The notes: generated from the letters alone by a model not told the origin. 64,000 bases of DNA from SLRI01 sp942491185 (GCA_942491185.1 CALOAB010000003.1:1-64000), one strand, 5' to 3'; shown: positions 49,698 to 62,189, numbered from the stretch's first letter. Translations and numbers: made by a program.

Positions 49698-50615
49698 TCA
49701 GGGCGTGAAAACGCGCAGCGGGCAGAGCTCACCATCACGGAGCTGACCCAGGGCGACGAGGTCGCCATCGGCCAGGGCCTTGATGGTCCCGCCTTCGACC
49801 GTCTCGCCGAAGACGAGGCGCGGTGAGATGCGGATGGGGTGACCAGAGCGGAGCCGCGCTGCTTGCGGCTCGGTCACGGCGAGCGCCGGGATGTCGGCCA
49901 GCGCTGTCGAGACCGATACCAATACTTGCGGTAAGCTATCAGCTTCGGTGATTTCGGCAAGAGCGTCGAGACCGACAGCCTGATCCGCGCCAAATGGTCC
50001 CACCTGGAGCCGGCGCAACGCCACGACATGACCAAAGCAGCCGAGCCGCTCACCCAGATCGCGCGCCAAGGCCCGGATATAGGCGCCCTTGCCGGAAGCG
50101 GCCTCGAGCACCGCGTGGTCGGCGTCCGGCCGCTCGACGAGAACCAATTCGTCGATGCGCACCGGGCGCTCGGGCAGGTCGACCACATCACCGCGCCTGG
50201 CGATGTCGTAGGCCCGCTCGCCCTGGATCTTGATCGCGGCGAAGTCGGGCGGCCGCTGCATGATGGTGCCGGTGAACGCGGGCAGGAACCCCTCGATCGC
50301 AGCATCGGTGGGGCGGTCGTCGCTGGTGCGCAGCACCTCGCCCTCGCTGTCGTCGGTGGTCGTCGACGCCCCGAAGCGCACGGTGAAACGGTAGCGCTTG
50401 GCCGCGTCCATCACATACATGACGGTCTTGGTGGCCTCGCCGAGTGCGATCGGCAGAATGCCGGTGGCGAGCGGGTCGAGCGTGCCGCCATGCCCCGCCT
50501 TCGCCGCGTCGGTCAGCCGCTTGACCCGGCCGACCACGGCGGTCGAGGTGATCCCCGACGGCTTGTCGATGATCAGCCAGCCATTGATCCGCTTGCCCTT
50601 GCGCCTTCGGCTCAT
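49698..50615 (-). CDS. truB: tRNA pseudouridine(55) synthase TruB
   Basis: 305 residues. The catalytic aspartate is D47 in GHGGTLDPLATG, with the GITST and KGAYIRAL segments of the family and a C-terminal PUA-like domain. It makes pseudouridine 55 in the T arm of tRNAs. Its start overlaps the rbfA stop by four bases. Confidence 0.97.
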   Translation of the reverse strand: MSRRRKGKRINGWLIIDKPSGITSTAVVGRVKRLTDAAKAGHGGTLDPLATGILPIALGEATKTVMYVMDAAKRYRFTVRFGASTTTDDSEGEVLRTSDDRPTDAAIEGFLPAFTGTIMQRPPDFAAIKIQGERAYDIARRGDVVDLPERPVRIDELVLVERPDADHAVLEAASGKGAYIRALARDLGERLGCFGHVVALRRLQVGPFGADQAVGLDALAEITEADSLPQVLVSVSTALADIPALAVTEPQAARLRSGHPIRISPRLVFGETVEGGTIKALADGDLVALGQLRDGELCPLRVFTP

Positions 50616-51061
50616 CGTTTGGTGCCGTCGGCAGGATCACTCGGCCCGCCAGCAGCAGGGTCGGCAGCCTCGCCATCGGCCGGGCGATGCGGCTTCAGCC
50701 CCTCGTCCAGGAGGCTGTCGATCTTCGCCGCGTAGGCGAAGCTGGTATCCGGCTCGAAGCGCAGCTTGGGCGCGTATTTGAGGTTCATCTCGCGCGCCAG
50801 CCGGCCGGCCAGGAACGGCCCCACCCGGGCGAGCGAGTCGAGCGTCACCGGCTGCACCTCCTCGCCGAGCTCGGCAACGAAGACCTGCGCATGCCGCAGA
50901 TCGCGGCTCATCCGCACCTCGGAGACGGTGACGCTCACCCTCTCGAGATGGCGGTCGTGCAGATCGCCGCGCGTCAGATGCTCGGCCAACAGATGCCGCA
51001 CCTGCTCGGCCACCCTGAGCTGCCGTTGCGACGGCAGCCCTCCCGATCGTTCCCTGGACAT
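50612..51061 (-). CDS. rbfA: 30S ribosome-binding factor RbfA
   Basis: 149 residues: the KH-like RbfA core (QLRVAEQVRHLLAE, VSEVRMSRDLRHAQVFV, LKYAPKLRFEPD) followed by an acidic, Pro/Ala-rich tail of about 30 residues. It matures the 16S 5' end during 30S assembly. Lies between infB and truB, the standard order. Confidence 0.96.
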   Translation of the reverse strand: MSRERSGGLPSQRQLRVAEQVRHLLAEHLTRGDLHDRHLERVSVTVSEVRMSRDLRHAQVFVAELGEEVQPVTLDSLARVGPFLAGRLAREMNLKYAPKLRFEPDTSFAYAAKIDSLLDEGLKPHRPADGEAADPAAGGPSDPADGTKR

Positions 51062-51151
51062 GAAATCCGCCTTCGCCGACGCACGCTTGGTCCAACGCCG
51101 AGCGACCGCCGGCCCGGCACAGGGGCGGCGGCCGGACGGCGCTCGGACTCG

Positions 51152-53841
<2,690 letters not shown>

Positions 53842-53845
<4 letters not shown>

Positions 53846-54594
53846 TCTGCTCGTCGAATCCCTTGCTGCTCGTCCACGCGGCGCTCACCCGCTCTCGGGT
53901 CGCCCGCATCCGCGTCCTCGTCGCCCGCATCATCGGGCGGGCGGCGAAACCCTGCGAGCCTCGCCGCATCGTCCGCCAACCGCGTAGCCAGTCTACCGTT
54001 TCTCATCCAGGCATGCACGACCGCATCGCGGCCGAGCGCGCGGCCCAGCTCCGTGCGGCTCAAGGCCGCAACCACCGGGCCATCGACCTGCTTCGCCCTG
54101 AGCTTGCGCCGGCCGTGCTCGGCCGCATCGCTCGCCTCGATCAACACACCTGCCGTATTCGCCGCCAGTGCTGCCGCCACCTGGTCGAATCCCGAGACCA
54201 GATCGCCGGCGCGCTTGCCGAGCCCGACAGCATCCATGCAACGCTGCACCAAGAGCCGCTCCAGCAGTGCCGGCAGGTCGTCGGGCACCACCACCGCACC
54301 ACCGGCATGTCGGTCGAACACCCGCTTCTTCAAGGCCTTGCGCACGCTGGCCGCATCGGCCTTCACCCAAAAGCCGCGCCCCGGCAGCCGCCCGGCCAGG
54401 TCGGGCAGCAACCGGCGCTCGGGATCGATGACGAAGCGCAGCATGGTTCGCGCCTCGCCGCTCGCCCGGCTTGCCAGGTCACGCCGCACCGATTGCTTGC
54501 CGGTGCGCGCCTCCGGCGACAGCACAGCAGCCGGCGGCAGGCCCTCGGGCCCACCATCGCTCACCGTGCTCCGTTCGGGTGCCTCGACCATCAT
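53842..54594 (-). CDS. YlxR-family RNA-binding protein (DUF448) fused to L7Ae-like domain
   Basis: 250 residues. The N-terminal domain is YlxR/DUF448, with a LLPDLAGRLPGRGFWVKAD segment resembling the family GRGAY/W motif and an upstream basic RRD segment. The second half (about 105-195) resembles the L7Ae/L30e RNA-binding fold (GLGKRAGDLVSGFDQV). This two-domain form is common in alphaproteobacteria, always between nusA and infB. The start MMVEAPER lies just after the nusA stop. Function is unproven; an RNA-binding role is inferred. Confidence 0.88.
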
Positions 54595-54596
54595 GC

Positions 54597-56186
54597 TCAG
54601 TGCGTCGTCTCCGGCTGAGCGGCGGCTTCCGTCGATTCCGCCTCGCCCTCGGCGTCGTCCTCGACCTCCGGCTCGGGCTCGATCCACCCCAGCACCAGCC
54701 GCGCCTGGAGGATCAAGTCGCCGGCGGTGGCCTCGTCCATCGACGCGCCATCCTTGAGCATCTCGACCAGCTCGTCGGCGGCGAGACCGGCGAAATCCTC
54801 GAGCGACTTCACCTCCTGGCGACCGAGCGCCACGATGGTCGCCAGATTGATCAGCGTGAAGGCGCGCAGATCCTCGCCGATGCCGAGGCTGTCTGCCTCC
54901 TGCTCCAAGAGCTGCGTCTGCTCATCGAGATAGCCGTTGGCGCGCTCCTTGAGCGCCTCGGCGATCTCCTCGTCGAAGCCCTCGATCTGCGCCATCTCGT
55001 CGACCTCACCAAAGGCGACGTCCTCGACGGCACCATAGCCCTCGGTGGCCAGCAGCTGGGCGATCACCTCCTCGACGTTCAAGGTCTCGATGAACAGCTC
55101 GGTGGCCTCTTTGAACTCACGGTTGCGCCGCTCGCTGTCCTCGCCCTCGGACATGATATCGATGTCCCAGCCGGTGAGCTGCGAGGCGAGCCGGACATTC
55201 TGGCCGCGCCTGCCGATGGCGATGTGCTGCATGTGATCGGGCACGATCACCTCGATCCGCCGGGCCTCGGGGTCGAGCACGACCTTGCTCACCTCGGCCG
55301 GGGCCAGGGCATTGACGACGAAGGTGGCCGGATCGGAAGACCAGGGGATGATGTCGACCTTCTCGCCGACCAGCTCTTGCACCACGGCCTGAACACGGCT
55401 GCCGCGCATGCCGACGCAGGCGCCCACCGGGTCGATCGAGTTGTCCTTGGAGATCACCGCGATCTTCGCCCGGCTGCCCGGATCGCGGGACACCGACTTG
55501 ATCTCGATGATGCCGTCATAGATCTCCGGCACCTCCTGCTCGAACAGCTTCGCCATGAACTGCGGATGGGTGCGCGAGAGGAAGATCTGCGGGCCGCGGG
55601 TCTCGTGCCGGACGTCGTAGAGAAAGGCCCTGATCCGGTCCTTGTTGCGGAAGCTCTCGCGCGGGATCAGGTCGTCGCGACGGACGATCGCCTCGGCCCG
55701 GCCGAGCTCGACCAGGACGTTGCCATGCTCGGTCCGCTTGACCTCGCCGATGACGACCTCGCCGATCCGGTCCTTGAACTCGTCGTACTGACGCTCGCGC
55801 TCGGCATCGCGCACCTTCTGCACGATCACCTGCTTGGCGCTCTGCGCGGCGATGCGGCCGAGATCGATCGGCGGCAGCGCATCGAGGATGAGATCGCCCT
55901 CCTGCGCCGCGGGGTTGCGCTCACGCGCCTCGTCCAGGCTGATCTGCCGGGCGGAATCCTCGACCACCTCGGCCACCTCGAGCTGGCGAAACAGCTTGAT
56001 CTCACCGCTCTTGCGGTCGATCTCGGCGATGATCTCGTGCTCGAGCCCGTACTTCTTGCGGGCCGCCGTCTGGATGGCCTGCTCCAACGCCTCGATCACC
56101 TCGGCAGGCTCGATGCCCTTCTCCTGGGCCACCGTCTCGGCCACCCGCAACAGCTCTGCCCGCCCTAGCCCGGCGCTCACTTCCAT
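54597..56186 (-). CDS. nusA: Transcription termination/antitermination protein NusA
   Basis: 529 residues. N-terminal RNAP-binding domain (GLGRAELLRVAETVAQEKG), S1 domain (about 135-200), two KH domains (about 230-345, with AKIAVISKDNSIDPVGACVG and IGRRGQNVRLASQLTGWDID), then C-terminal helical repeats and an acidic tail. It controls pausing, termination and, with NusB, rRNA antitermination. Starts three bases past the rimP stop. Confidence 0.97.
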   Translation of the reverse strand: MEVSAGLGRAELLRVAETVAQEKGIEPAEVIEALEQAIQTAARKKYGLEHEIIAEIDRKSGEIKLFRQLEVAEVVEDSARQISLDEARERNPAAQEGDLILDALPPIDLGRIAAQSAKQVIVQKVRDAERERQYDEFKDRIGEVVIGEVKRTEHGNVLVELGRAEAIVRRDDLIPRESFRNKDRIRAFLYDVRHETRGPQIFLSRTHPQFMAKLFEQEVPEIYDGIIEIKSVSRDPGSRAKIAVISKDNSIDPVGACVGMRGSRVQAVVQELVGEKVDIIPWSSDPATFVVNALAPAEVSKVVLDPEARRIEVIVPDHMQHIAIGRRGQNVRLASQLTGWDIDIMSEGEDSERRNREFKEATELFIETLNVEEVIAQLLATEGYGAVEDVAFGEVDEMAQIEGFDEEIAEALKERANGYLDEQTQLLEQEADSLGIGEDLRAFTLINLATIVALGRQEVKSLEDFAGLAADELVEMLKDGASMDEATAGDLILQARLVLGWIEPEPEVEDDAEGEAESTEAAAQPETTH

Positions 56187-56189
56187 TGC

Positions 56190-56750
56190 CTAATCCCTCA
56201 CCTCGAGCGCTGCGTCGGTGCCCTTCATGGCTGCCGCGATCAGCGCGTCGGTCAATACCAGCTTGGCCTTCCTGATCCGTTGGAACGGCACCCGCCAGGC
56301 GGCACCATCCACGGTCAGCAAGACATCACCATCCTCGGCCGCACCAGTGGCCATATCCTTTGCGGCGACCCCTTCCAACCGCCCCTTGAGCCGCTTGCGG
56401 CCCTCGTGCGGCGGATCGAGCTCGACCCGCACCTCGTGTCCGGCGAACCGGCGAAAATCGTCCAGCCGCACCAGCGGCCGATCGATGCCGGGCGACGAGA
56501 CCTCGAGCGCATAGGCACCCTCGATCGGATCGGCGACATCGAGCAAAACCGAGACCGCATGGCTGATCGCCGCGCAATCGTCGACGGTCATCAATGCCGC
56601 CCGATCGACCGGCTCGGCCATCACCTGCAACGTTGGCCGCTGCCCGCCGCCAAACGTCACCTGCACGAGATCGAAACCCATGTCATGCAAGGTCGGCGCA
56701 AGCAGCGCGTCCAGGTCGTCGAGCTTGGTTCTCGCCTGATTGGTCGCCAT
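56190..56750 (-). CDS. rimP: Ribosome maturation factor RimP
   Basis: 186 residues with both RimP domains (GFDLVQVTFGGGQRPTLQV; YALEVSSPGIDRPL). It assists 30S assembly. The start MATNQARTK is preceded by GGGGCGG; the longer frame crosses no supported start. First gene of the nusA-infB operon. Confidence 0.94.
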   Translation of the reverse strand: MATNQARTKLDDLDALLAPTLHDMGFDLVQVTFGGGQRPTLQVMAEPVDRAALMTVDDCAAISHAVSVLLDVADPIEGAYALEVSSPGIDRPLVRLDDFRRFAGHEVRVELDPPHEGRKRLKGRLEGVAAKDMATGAAEDGDVLLTVDGAAWRVPFQRIRKAKLVLTDALIAAAMKGTDAALEVRD

Positions 56751-56830
56751 CCGCCCCGTGTCGTCGTCCCGTCGAATCCCGTCAAGTGCCCGGCTTGTCA
56801 GCACGGCGCCGAGACGCCGTTAGCACAAAC

Positions 56831-56857
56831 AAAAAAGAGCGGGCCGAGACCCACTCT
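56831..56857 (-). terminator. Terminator between trmB and rimP
   Basis: On the minus strand AGAGTGGG-TCTCGG-CCCGCTCT (8 bp with one G-U pair) is followed by TTTTTTG. It ends the metK-trmB unit before the rimP operon. Its left arm is part of a 13-bp perfect tandem duplication (CCCACTCTGCTTG at 56850-56862 and 56863-56875). Confidence 0.75.
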
Positions 56858-56904
56858 GCTTGCCCACTCTGCTTGCAAAGCCGAGATTTCCGAAACTTAT
56901 GGTC

Positions 56905-57642
56905 TCAATCGTCTGCAGATGCAAGCAGATCGGCGCGCGGCCGGCGGCGAAAGCGCAGAAACACCGGCCGGCGACCGGCGGCGATGGCCTTGCTCTCGTA
57001 GCGGGTCGGCGGCCAGTCGGCCGGCCGCTCGCGCCAGTCGGCCGGCCCCCGCACCTGCCAGTCGAGGCGCTGCTCGGCCAGCAGCGTCGCCAGGATCCAG
57101 CGGCGATAGCCCGGATCGTCGGTGGCGACCCTGAGCTCGCCGCCATCGACCAGGAGCTCGGCCATCCGCGCCACCGTCGCCGGGTTGACGATCCGCCGCT
57201 TCCAGTGTCGCTTCTTCGGCCAAGGGTCGGCAAAAAGGACGAAGATCCGCTCGAGCGAGGCCGGCGGCAGAAGATCCAGCAACAGCCGGGCATCATCGGC
57301 CAGCACCCGGACATTGGCGATGCCGGCCGTCTCGATCTCGCCCAAGAGTCGCGCCATGCCGTCGAGATAGGGCTCGACGCCGAGCAGCCCGACCTCGGGA
57401 TGAGCCTTCGCCTGCCAAATCAGATGCTCGCCGCTGCCAAACCCGATCTCGAGCCACAACCGCCCCCGCGGCGGCTGGAACAGCGCCTCAGGCGACAGCA
57501 TGCCATGGTCGGGCAGCGCGATCGTCAGCTCGGGCAGGAGGCGGTCGAGCCGCTCGCGCTGCGCCGGGCGAAGGCCCGGGCCGCTGCGCCTGCCGTACAG
57601 AACACGACGGGGCCGAGCACCCGGCTCGGCCCCGTCCGTCAT
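56905..57642 (-). CDS. trmB: tRNA (guanine-N7-)-methyltransferase TrmB
   Basis: 245 residues. SAM-binding motif EIGFGSGEHL and the family signature FADPWPKKRHWKRR are intact. It methylates G46 of tRNAs. The start MTDGAEPGARPRR is the best fit; 32 residues of the longer frame overlap the metK end. Follows metK by 31 bases. Confidence 0.95.
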   Translation of the reverse strand: MTDGAEPGARPRRVLYGRRSGPGLRPAQRERLDRLLPELTIALPDHGMLSPEALFQPPRGRLWLEIGFGSGEHLIWQAKAHPEVGLLGVEPYLDGMARLLGEIETAGIANVRVLADDARLLLDLLPPASLERIFVLFADPWPKKRHWKRRIVNPATVARMAELLVDGGELRVATDDPGYRRWILATLLAEQRLDWQVRGPADWRERPADWPPTRYESKAIAAGRRPVFLRFRRRPRADLLASADD

Positions 57643-57673
57643 CGGTTCGCACGACAGCTCGTCCGGCAAAGCC

Positions 57674-58840
57674 TCAGTTGAAAGCGCGCTTGAGCTCGTC
57701 GGCGAGATCGGTCCGCTCCCAGGAGAAGCTGCCGTCATTGCCCGGCGTCCGGCCGAAATGGCCGTAGGCCGCAGTGCGCGCGTAGATCGGCCGGTTGAGG
57801 CTGAGCCGCCGGCGAATGCCGCGCGGGCTGAGGTCGAGATCCATCAACAGCTCGGCGAGCCGGGTCTGGTCGACCTCGCCCGTGCCTTGCGTGTCGACAT
57901 AGATCGACAAGGGCTTGGCGACGCCGATGGCATAGGAGAGCTGGATCAGGCAGCGCTTGGCGAGGCCGGCCGCGACCACGTTCTTTGCCAGATAGCGGGC
58001 GGCATAGGCAGCCGAGCGGTCGACCTTGGTCGGGTCCTTGCCGGAGAAGGCGCCGCCGCCATGCGGGGCGGCCCCGCCATAGGTGTCGACGATGATCTTG
58101 CGGCCGGTGAGCCCGGCGTCACCGTCGGGGCCGCCGATGATGAACTGGCCCGTGGGGTTGACGTAGAACTCGTCCTCGGCCGGCATCCAGCCATCGGGCA
58201 GCACCTGCTCGACGAAGCCGCGGACGATCTCGCGCACCTGCGGCGTGGTCGCCGAGGCGGCGTGCTGGGTCGAGACGACCAGCGACGTGCAGGCCACCGG
58301 GCGGCCGCCGGCATAGCGCAGCGTCACCTGGCTCTTGGCGTCAGGGGCCAGCTCGGGCACCTGCCCGGCGTGCCGCGCCTCGGCCATCAGCTGAAGGATC
58401 TGATGCGCATAGGTGATGGGTGCCGGCATCAGCTCCGGCGTCTCGTCGCAGGCGAAGCCGAACATGATGCCCTGGTCGCCGGCACCCTCGTCCTTGTTCT
58501 CGCCGCTATCGACGCCCATCGCGATGTCCGAGGACTGCTCGTGCAGGTAGACGTCGACCGCGGCATCGCGCCAATGGAAGCCGTCCTGCTCGTAGCCGAT
58601 GGCGCGCACCGCCTCGCGGGCGACGCAACGGACATGGTCGTGGGTGATCGTGGCGGGCCCGCGCACCTCGCCGGCAATGACGATCCGGTTGGTGGTGGTC
58701 AGCGTCTCGCAGGCGACGCGCGCCTCCGGCTCTGCCGCCAGGTAGGCGTCCACCACCTCGTCCGAGATCCGGTCGCAAACCTTGTCCGGATGGCCTTCGG
58801 ACACGGATTCGCTGGTGAACAAATAGTCGTTGGCGACCAT
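57674..58840 (-). CDS. metK: S-adenosylmethionine synthase
   Basis: 388 residues with all MetK motifs: SEGHPDKVCDRISDEV (ATP and metal binding), GDQGIMFGFACDETP and GGGAFSGKDPTKVDRSAAY (methionine/ATP P-loop). It makes SAM from methionine and ATP. ATG 58840 (MVANDYLF) has GAGG upstream; the longer frame adds unsupported residues. The leader before it has a stem that could cover the start (see findings). Confidence 0.97.
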   Translation of the reverse strand: MVANDYLFTSESVSEGHPDKVCDRISDEVVDAYLAAEPEARVACETLTTTNRIVIAGEVRGPATITHDHVRCVAREAVRAIGYEQDGFHWRDAAVDVYLHEQSSDIAMGVDSGENKDEGAGDQGIMFGFACDETPELMPAPITYAHQILQLMAEARHAGQVPELAPDAKSQVTLRYAGGRPVACTSLVVSTQHAASATTPQVREIVRGFVEQVLPDGWMPAEDEFYVNPTGQFIIGGPDGDAGLTGRKIIVDTYGGAAPHGGGAFSGKDPTKVDRSAAYAARYLAKNVVAAGLAKRCLIQLSYAIGVAKPLSIYVDTQGTGEVDQTRLAELLMDLDLSPRGIRRRLSLNRPIYARTAAYGHFGRTPGNDGSFSWERTDLADELKRAFN

Positions 58841-58959
58841 GAGCCGTCCTCTACGCTTTGTTGATATGGCTGCCTTCTGGCGCCGATGCGCCACGGCTTC
58901 AAGTCCCCTGATGCGGCGCGGACGGCCAGCAACGGGCGCCCGATCCCGTCAAGTCGATG

Positions 58960-58990
58960 AAAAACGGCCGAAAATCGACCTTCGGCGCCG
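58960..58990 (-). terminator. Terminator after lnt
   Basis: On the minus strand CCGAA...TTCGG with an outer CGG/CCG pairing, then TTTTTC, directly after the lnt stop. It should separate the miaB-lnt operon from metK. Confidence 0.6.
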
Positions 58991-60574
58991 TCAGTCGCGC
59001 TTGCCCGCGACACCCGGAAGCACCGCGCGCCGTTCAGCAAGGGCCGCGACCAGCAGCGCCAGCGCCACGAGGACCAGGACAAGCCAAGGTGCCCGGCTCG
59101 TCAAAGGCGGTGTCGCCAAGGCCGCCGGCAGGACGGCATCGAGCGTGCCCATGGCACCCAGCGGCAGGCTGGCGAGGACGCGGCCTTTGGCATCGGTGAC
59201 CAGCGAGATGCCGGTATTGGCGGCACGGACCAGCGGCAGGCCGGCCTCGACCGCCCGCATCCGCGCCATGCCGGCATGCTGGTGCGGGCCGCTCGAGATG
59301 CCGAACCAGGCATCATTGGTGACATTGGCGATCCAGCGGGCACGCCCCGTCCCGTCGGTTGCCCGCCCCGGGAAGGCCGCCTCGAAGCAGACCAGCGGGC
59401 TGAACGGCGGCAAGCCATCGAGCGCCATCGTGACCCGGCCGGCACCGGGCAGGAAATCGATGCTGCCCACGGCCAGGGCCTCGAGTCCGAGACTGCCGAA
59501 GAGCGGCCGAAAGGGGAGGAACTCGCCGAACGGCACCAGATCGACCTTGTCGTAGCGTTGCTGGACGGCCCCGCCGGCGGCGATGCCGTAGACACTGTTG
59601 TGCAGGACCGGCGGCGACACGCCGTCATCGTAGAAATTGCTCCCGAGCACGACATGACCGCCAGGCGCCACCACGGCACCGACCAGATCACGCACCTCGG
59701 CCATCTGCTCGATCGGGTACGGCACCGAGCTTTCCGGCCACAGCACGACGTCCGGCTGCACCTCGCCCGGCGCCACCGACAGGTCGAGATGGCGCTGGAA
59801 CCAACGCTGGCGCAGCGCCGGGTCCCATTTGTGGTGCTGCGCGATATTCCCCTGGACGAGCCGCAAATTGACCGGCTCGGCGGGCGTCTCCAGCGGCAGG
59901 TCGGCGGTGAGCCGCCAGTGGCCGAAGCCCGCAATGGCGACGACCAGTGCCGCGGCGAAACCGGCCGCCGGCCAGCGCTGCTCGCGGACATGCCAGGCGA
60001 GGCCGACCAGTGCAGCCAGCCAGGCGAGCGCAAAGCTCATGCCGGTGGTGCCGAGCAAGGCTACCGCCTGCAGCGTCGCGTCGTGCGCGGTGAGCGCCAG
60101 CGACAGCGGGTTCCAGGGGAACTGCACGCCGAGCCTGCCACGGACGACCTCGCCCAGGCACCAGAGCCCGGCAAAGACCAAAGTCGCCGCCCAAGGGCTG
60201 CGCCAACGCCGAAGACCCATCAAGCCGAGCGGTAGAGCACCCAGAACGGCCAGCACCGCGGCGAGGCCGAGCACGCCCGGCACGGCGAGGAGGCCGAAGC
60301 GCTCGGCCTCGGCGAAGAAAGCGATGCCGACCCAATAGAGCCCAGCGAGGTGAAAGCCGAAGGCGAAGAGCCAGGCCGCGAGGAACGCCCGCCAATAGCC
60401 AGTGGCGCCGAGCAGCGCCGAGAAGAGCACCGCAGGTGCCAGCGCAGCCGGCAAGAAACCCACCGGCGGCAGTGCTGCGGCGAGGACAGCGCCGGCCAGC
60501 GGCAACAACCAAAACAGCCACCCGGCGCCGACAATGACCCGCCCGGCATCGAGGCGGGCCGTGGCGGAGCTCAA
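58991..60574 (-). CDS. lnt: Apolipoprotein N-acyltransferase Lnt
   Basis: 527 residues: about six N-terminal membrane helices and a periplasmic nitrilase domain with the full catalytic triad, E281 (WPESSVP), K343 (YDKVDLVPFGEF) and C396 (VCFEAAF), then one C-terminal helix. It acylates lipoprotein N-termini. The start is TTG at 60574, overlapping the corC stop (TTGA). Confidence 0.96.
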   Translation of the reverse strand: MSSATARLDAGRVIVGAGWLFWLLPLAGAVLAAALPPVGFLPAALAPAVLFSALLGATGYWRAFLAAWLFAFGFHLAGLYWVGIAFFAEAERFGLLAVPGVLGLAAVLAVLGALPLGLMGLRRWRSPWAATLVFAGLWCLGEVVRGRLGVQFPWNPLSLALTAHDATLQAVALLGTTGMSFALAWLAALVGLAWHVREQRWPAAGFAAALVVAIAGFGHWRLTADLPLETPAEPVNLRLVQGNIAQHHKWDPALRQRWFQRHLDLSVAPGEVQPDVVLWPESSVPYPIEQMAEVRDLVGAVVAPGGHVVLGSNFYDDGVSPPVLHNSVYGIAAGGAVQQRYDKVDLVPFGEFLPFRPLFGSLGLEALAVGSIDFLPGAGRVTMALDGLPPFSPLVCFEAAFPGRATDGTGRARWIANVTNDAWFGISSGPHQHAGMARMRAVEAGLPLVRAANTGISLVTDAKGRVLASLPLGAMGTLDAVLPAALATPPLTSRAPWLVLVLVALALLVAALAERRAVLPGVAGKRD

Positions 60575-61542
60575 TCCGCCTCGCCGGGCTCTGTGCGGCC
60601 CTCGGCAGCGTCGCCGTTCTCAGGCTCACGCTTATCAGCCCGCCGGCGGCGGCCCATGCGGTCGATCGGCAAGGTCTCGATCAGCACCCGCTTGATGCGC
60701 CTGGGATCGGCGTCGACGATCTGGAAGACGAAGCCCGCGGGGTGGCGCACCTCCTCGCCGACATCCGGGATGCGGTCGGCCATGGTGACGATGAGCCCAC
60801 CCAGCGTGTCCACCTCGTCGCGCTCGTCCTCGGTCAGGAGCTGGCAATCGAGCAGCTTCTCGAGGTCGTCGATGTCGACCCTGGCATCCGCCTCGAGCTT
60901 GCCGTCGGCGCGGCGCACCAGCTGCGCCGGCTCCTGGCCGCGATGCTCGTCGTGCAGCTCGCCCAGCAGCTCGACCACGAGATCCTCGACCGTGGCCAGC
61001 CCGTCCGTGCCGCCGAACTCGTCGACCACGGCGGCCATGTGCGCGTGGCTCTTGCGCATCTCGAGCAGCAGGTCGAGCACCCGCATCGACGGCGGCACCA
61101 CCGGCACCGGCCGCATCACCTTGGCCAACTGAAAGCCAGCACCATTGCCCCAGAACGGCAGCAGATCCTTGATGTGCACGAGCCCGACCACGTCATCGAG
61201 CGTGTCGCGAAAAACCAGCAGCCGGGAATGCCCCGCGGCGCGCATCGCGGCCACGATCTCGGCCAGGCTCGAGGTTATCTCGATGGCACAGATATCCGCG
61301 CGCGGCACCATTACGTCGTCGACACGAAGCTCGCCAAAGCTCAAGGCGTTGAGCAGGAGCTCGCGCTCGTCGGCGGTGAACTGCTCGATACCGCCGCCGG
61401 CCTCCTCCTCCTCGAGCAGATCCTCGAGCGTCTCGCGCAGGCTGCCATTGCTGCTCTCGCCCGTCGCCAGCTCCTTCAACCGGCGCAACAGGCCTTCGAG
61501 CATGGACGGGCTGGCAGCGGGCTCGCGGGCAAGCTGCCTCAT
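60571..61542 (-). CDS. CBS-domain protein, CorC/hemolysin family
   Basis: 323 residues. No membrane helices; two CBS domains (about 75-200; DDVMVPRADICAIE, ELLVFRDTLDDVVGLVHIKD-type) and a C-terminal CorC/HlyC domain (about 215-300). It sits between ybeY and lnt, where CorC/YbeX normally lies. It is linked to magnesium/cobalt homeostasis and ribosome maturation in E. coli. GGAGG precedes the ATG, and the start overlaps the ybeY stop. Confidence 0.92.
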   Translation of the reverse strand: MRQLAREPAASPSMLEGLLRRLKELATGESSNGSLRETLEDLLEEEEAGGGIEQFTADERELLLNALSFGELRVDDVMVPRADICAIEITSSLAEIVAAMRAAGHSRLLVFRDTLDDVVGLVHIKDLLPFWGNGAGFQLAKVMRPVPVVPPSMRVLDLLLEMRKSHAHMAAVVDEFGGTDGLATVEDLVVELLGELHDEHRGQEPAQLVRRADGKLEADARVDIDDLEKLLDCQLLTEDERDEVDTLGGLIVTMADRIPDVGEEVRHPAGFVFQIVDADPRRIKRVLIETLPIDRMGRRRRADKREPENGDAAEGRTEPGEAD

Positions 61543-62138
61543 CGCCCGGCCTCCAAGACCAGGCTCGGCGAGGTAGCATTGGCGACCGCACCAGCGTCGT
61601 CATCAGGGATGTCGTGATCGGCGGCATAGGGATCGGCGAGGCCGAGCCCGGCCAGCACCCGCGTCTCGAGCGCCTCCATGGCCACCGCCTCCGCCTCGTC
61701 CTCGTGATCGAAGCCCAGGAGATGGAGAACGCCGTGGACGACCAAATGGGTCAGATGCGCGTCGACCGTCCGGCCCATTGCCGCAGCCTCCGCGCTCGTC
61801 GTCTCGAGCGCCACGACGATGTCGCCGAGCAGAAGTGGAACGCCTGGCTCACGCGGTGCCCTGGGGTCGTCGCCCTCGAACGACAGCACGTTGGTCGATG
61901 AGTCCTTGCCGCGGAAATCACGGTTAAGAATGCGCACCTCGGCATCGTCGGCAAGGCGCACGCTGATCTCGACCGGTGGTGCGAGGTGCTGCGCGTAACC
62001 ACCCCGGGATCGCGCCATGCCCGCTCGATAAGCCGCTAACGCGGCCGTCTCGACGGTTGTCTCAAGTTCGGTGACGGCCGCGCGCCAGGCGCCATTGCCG
62101 ACCGCCACCTCGATAGATGGGCTACTGTCACTGTCCAT
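61539..62138 (-). CDS. ybeY: Endoribonuclease YbeY
   Basis: 199 residues. The zinc-binding H135-x3-H139-x5-H145 motif (HGVLHLLGFDH) is intact, and the RDFRGKDSSTNVLSFEGD segment fits. It matures the 3' end of 16S rRNA and acts in ribosome quality control. Follows phoH by 51 bases. Confidence 0.95.
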   Translation of the reverse strand: MDSDSSPSIEVAVGNGAWRAAVTELETTVETAALAAYRAGMARSRGGYAQHLAPPVEISVRLADDAEVRILNRDFRGKDSSTNVLSFEGDDPRAPREPGVPLLLGDIVVALETTSAEAAAMGRTVDAHLTHLVVHGVLHLLGFDHEDEAEAVAMEALETRVLAGLGLADPYAADHDIPDDDAGAVANATSPSLVLEAGR

Positions 62139-62189
62139 TGGTTGCTCGTCGGCGCCAGCCAGGCGCCATCGGTCTCCTGCCGTGGGGGG

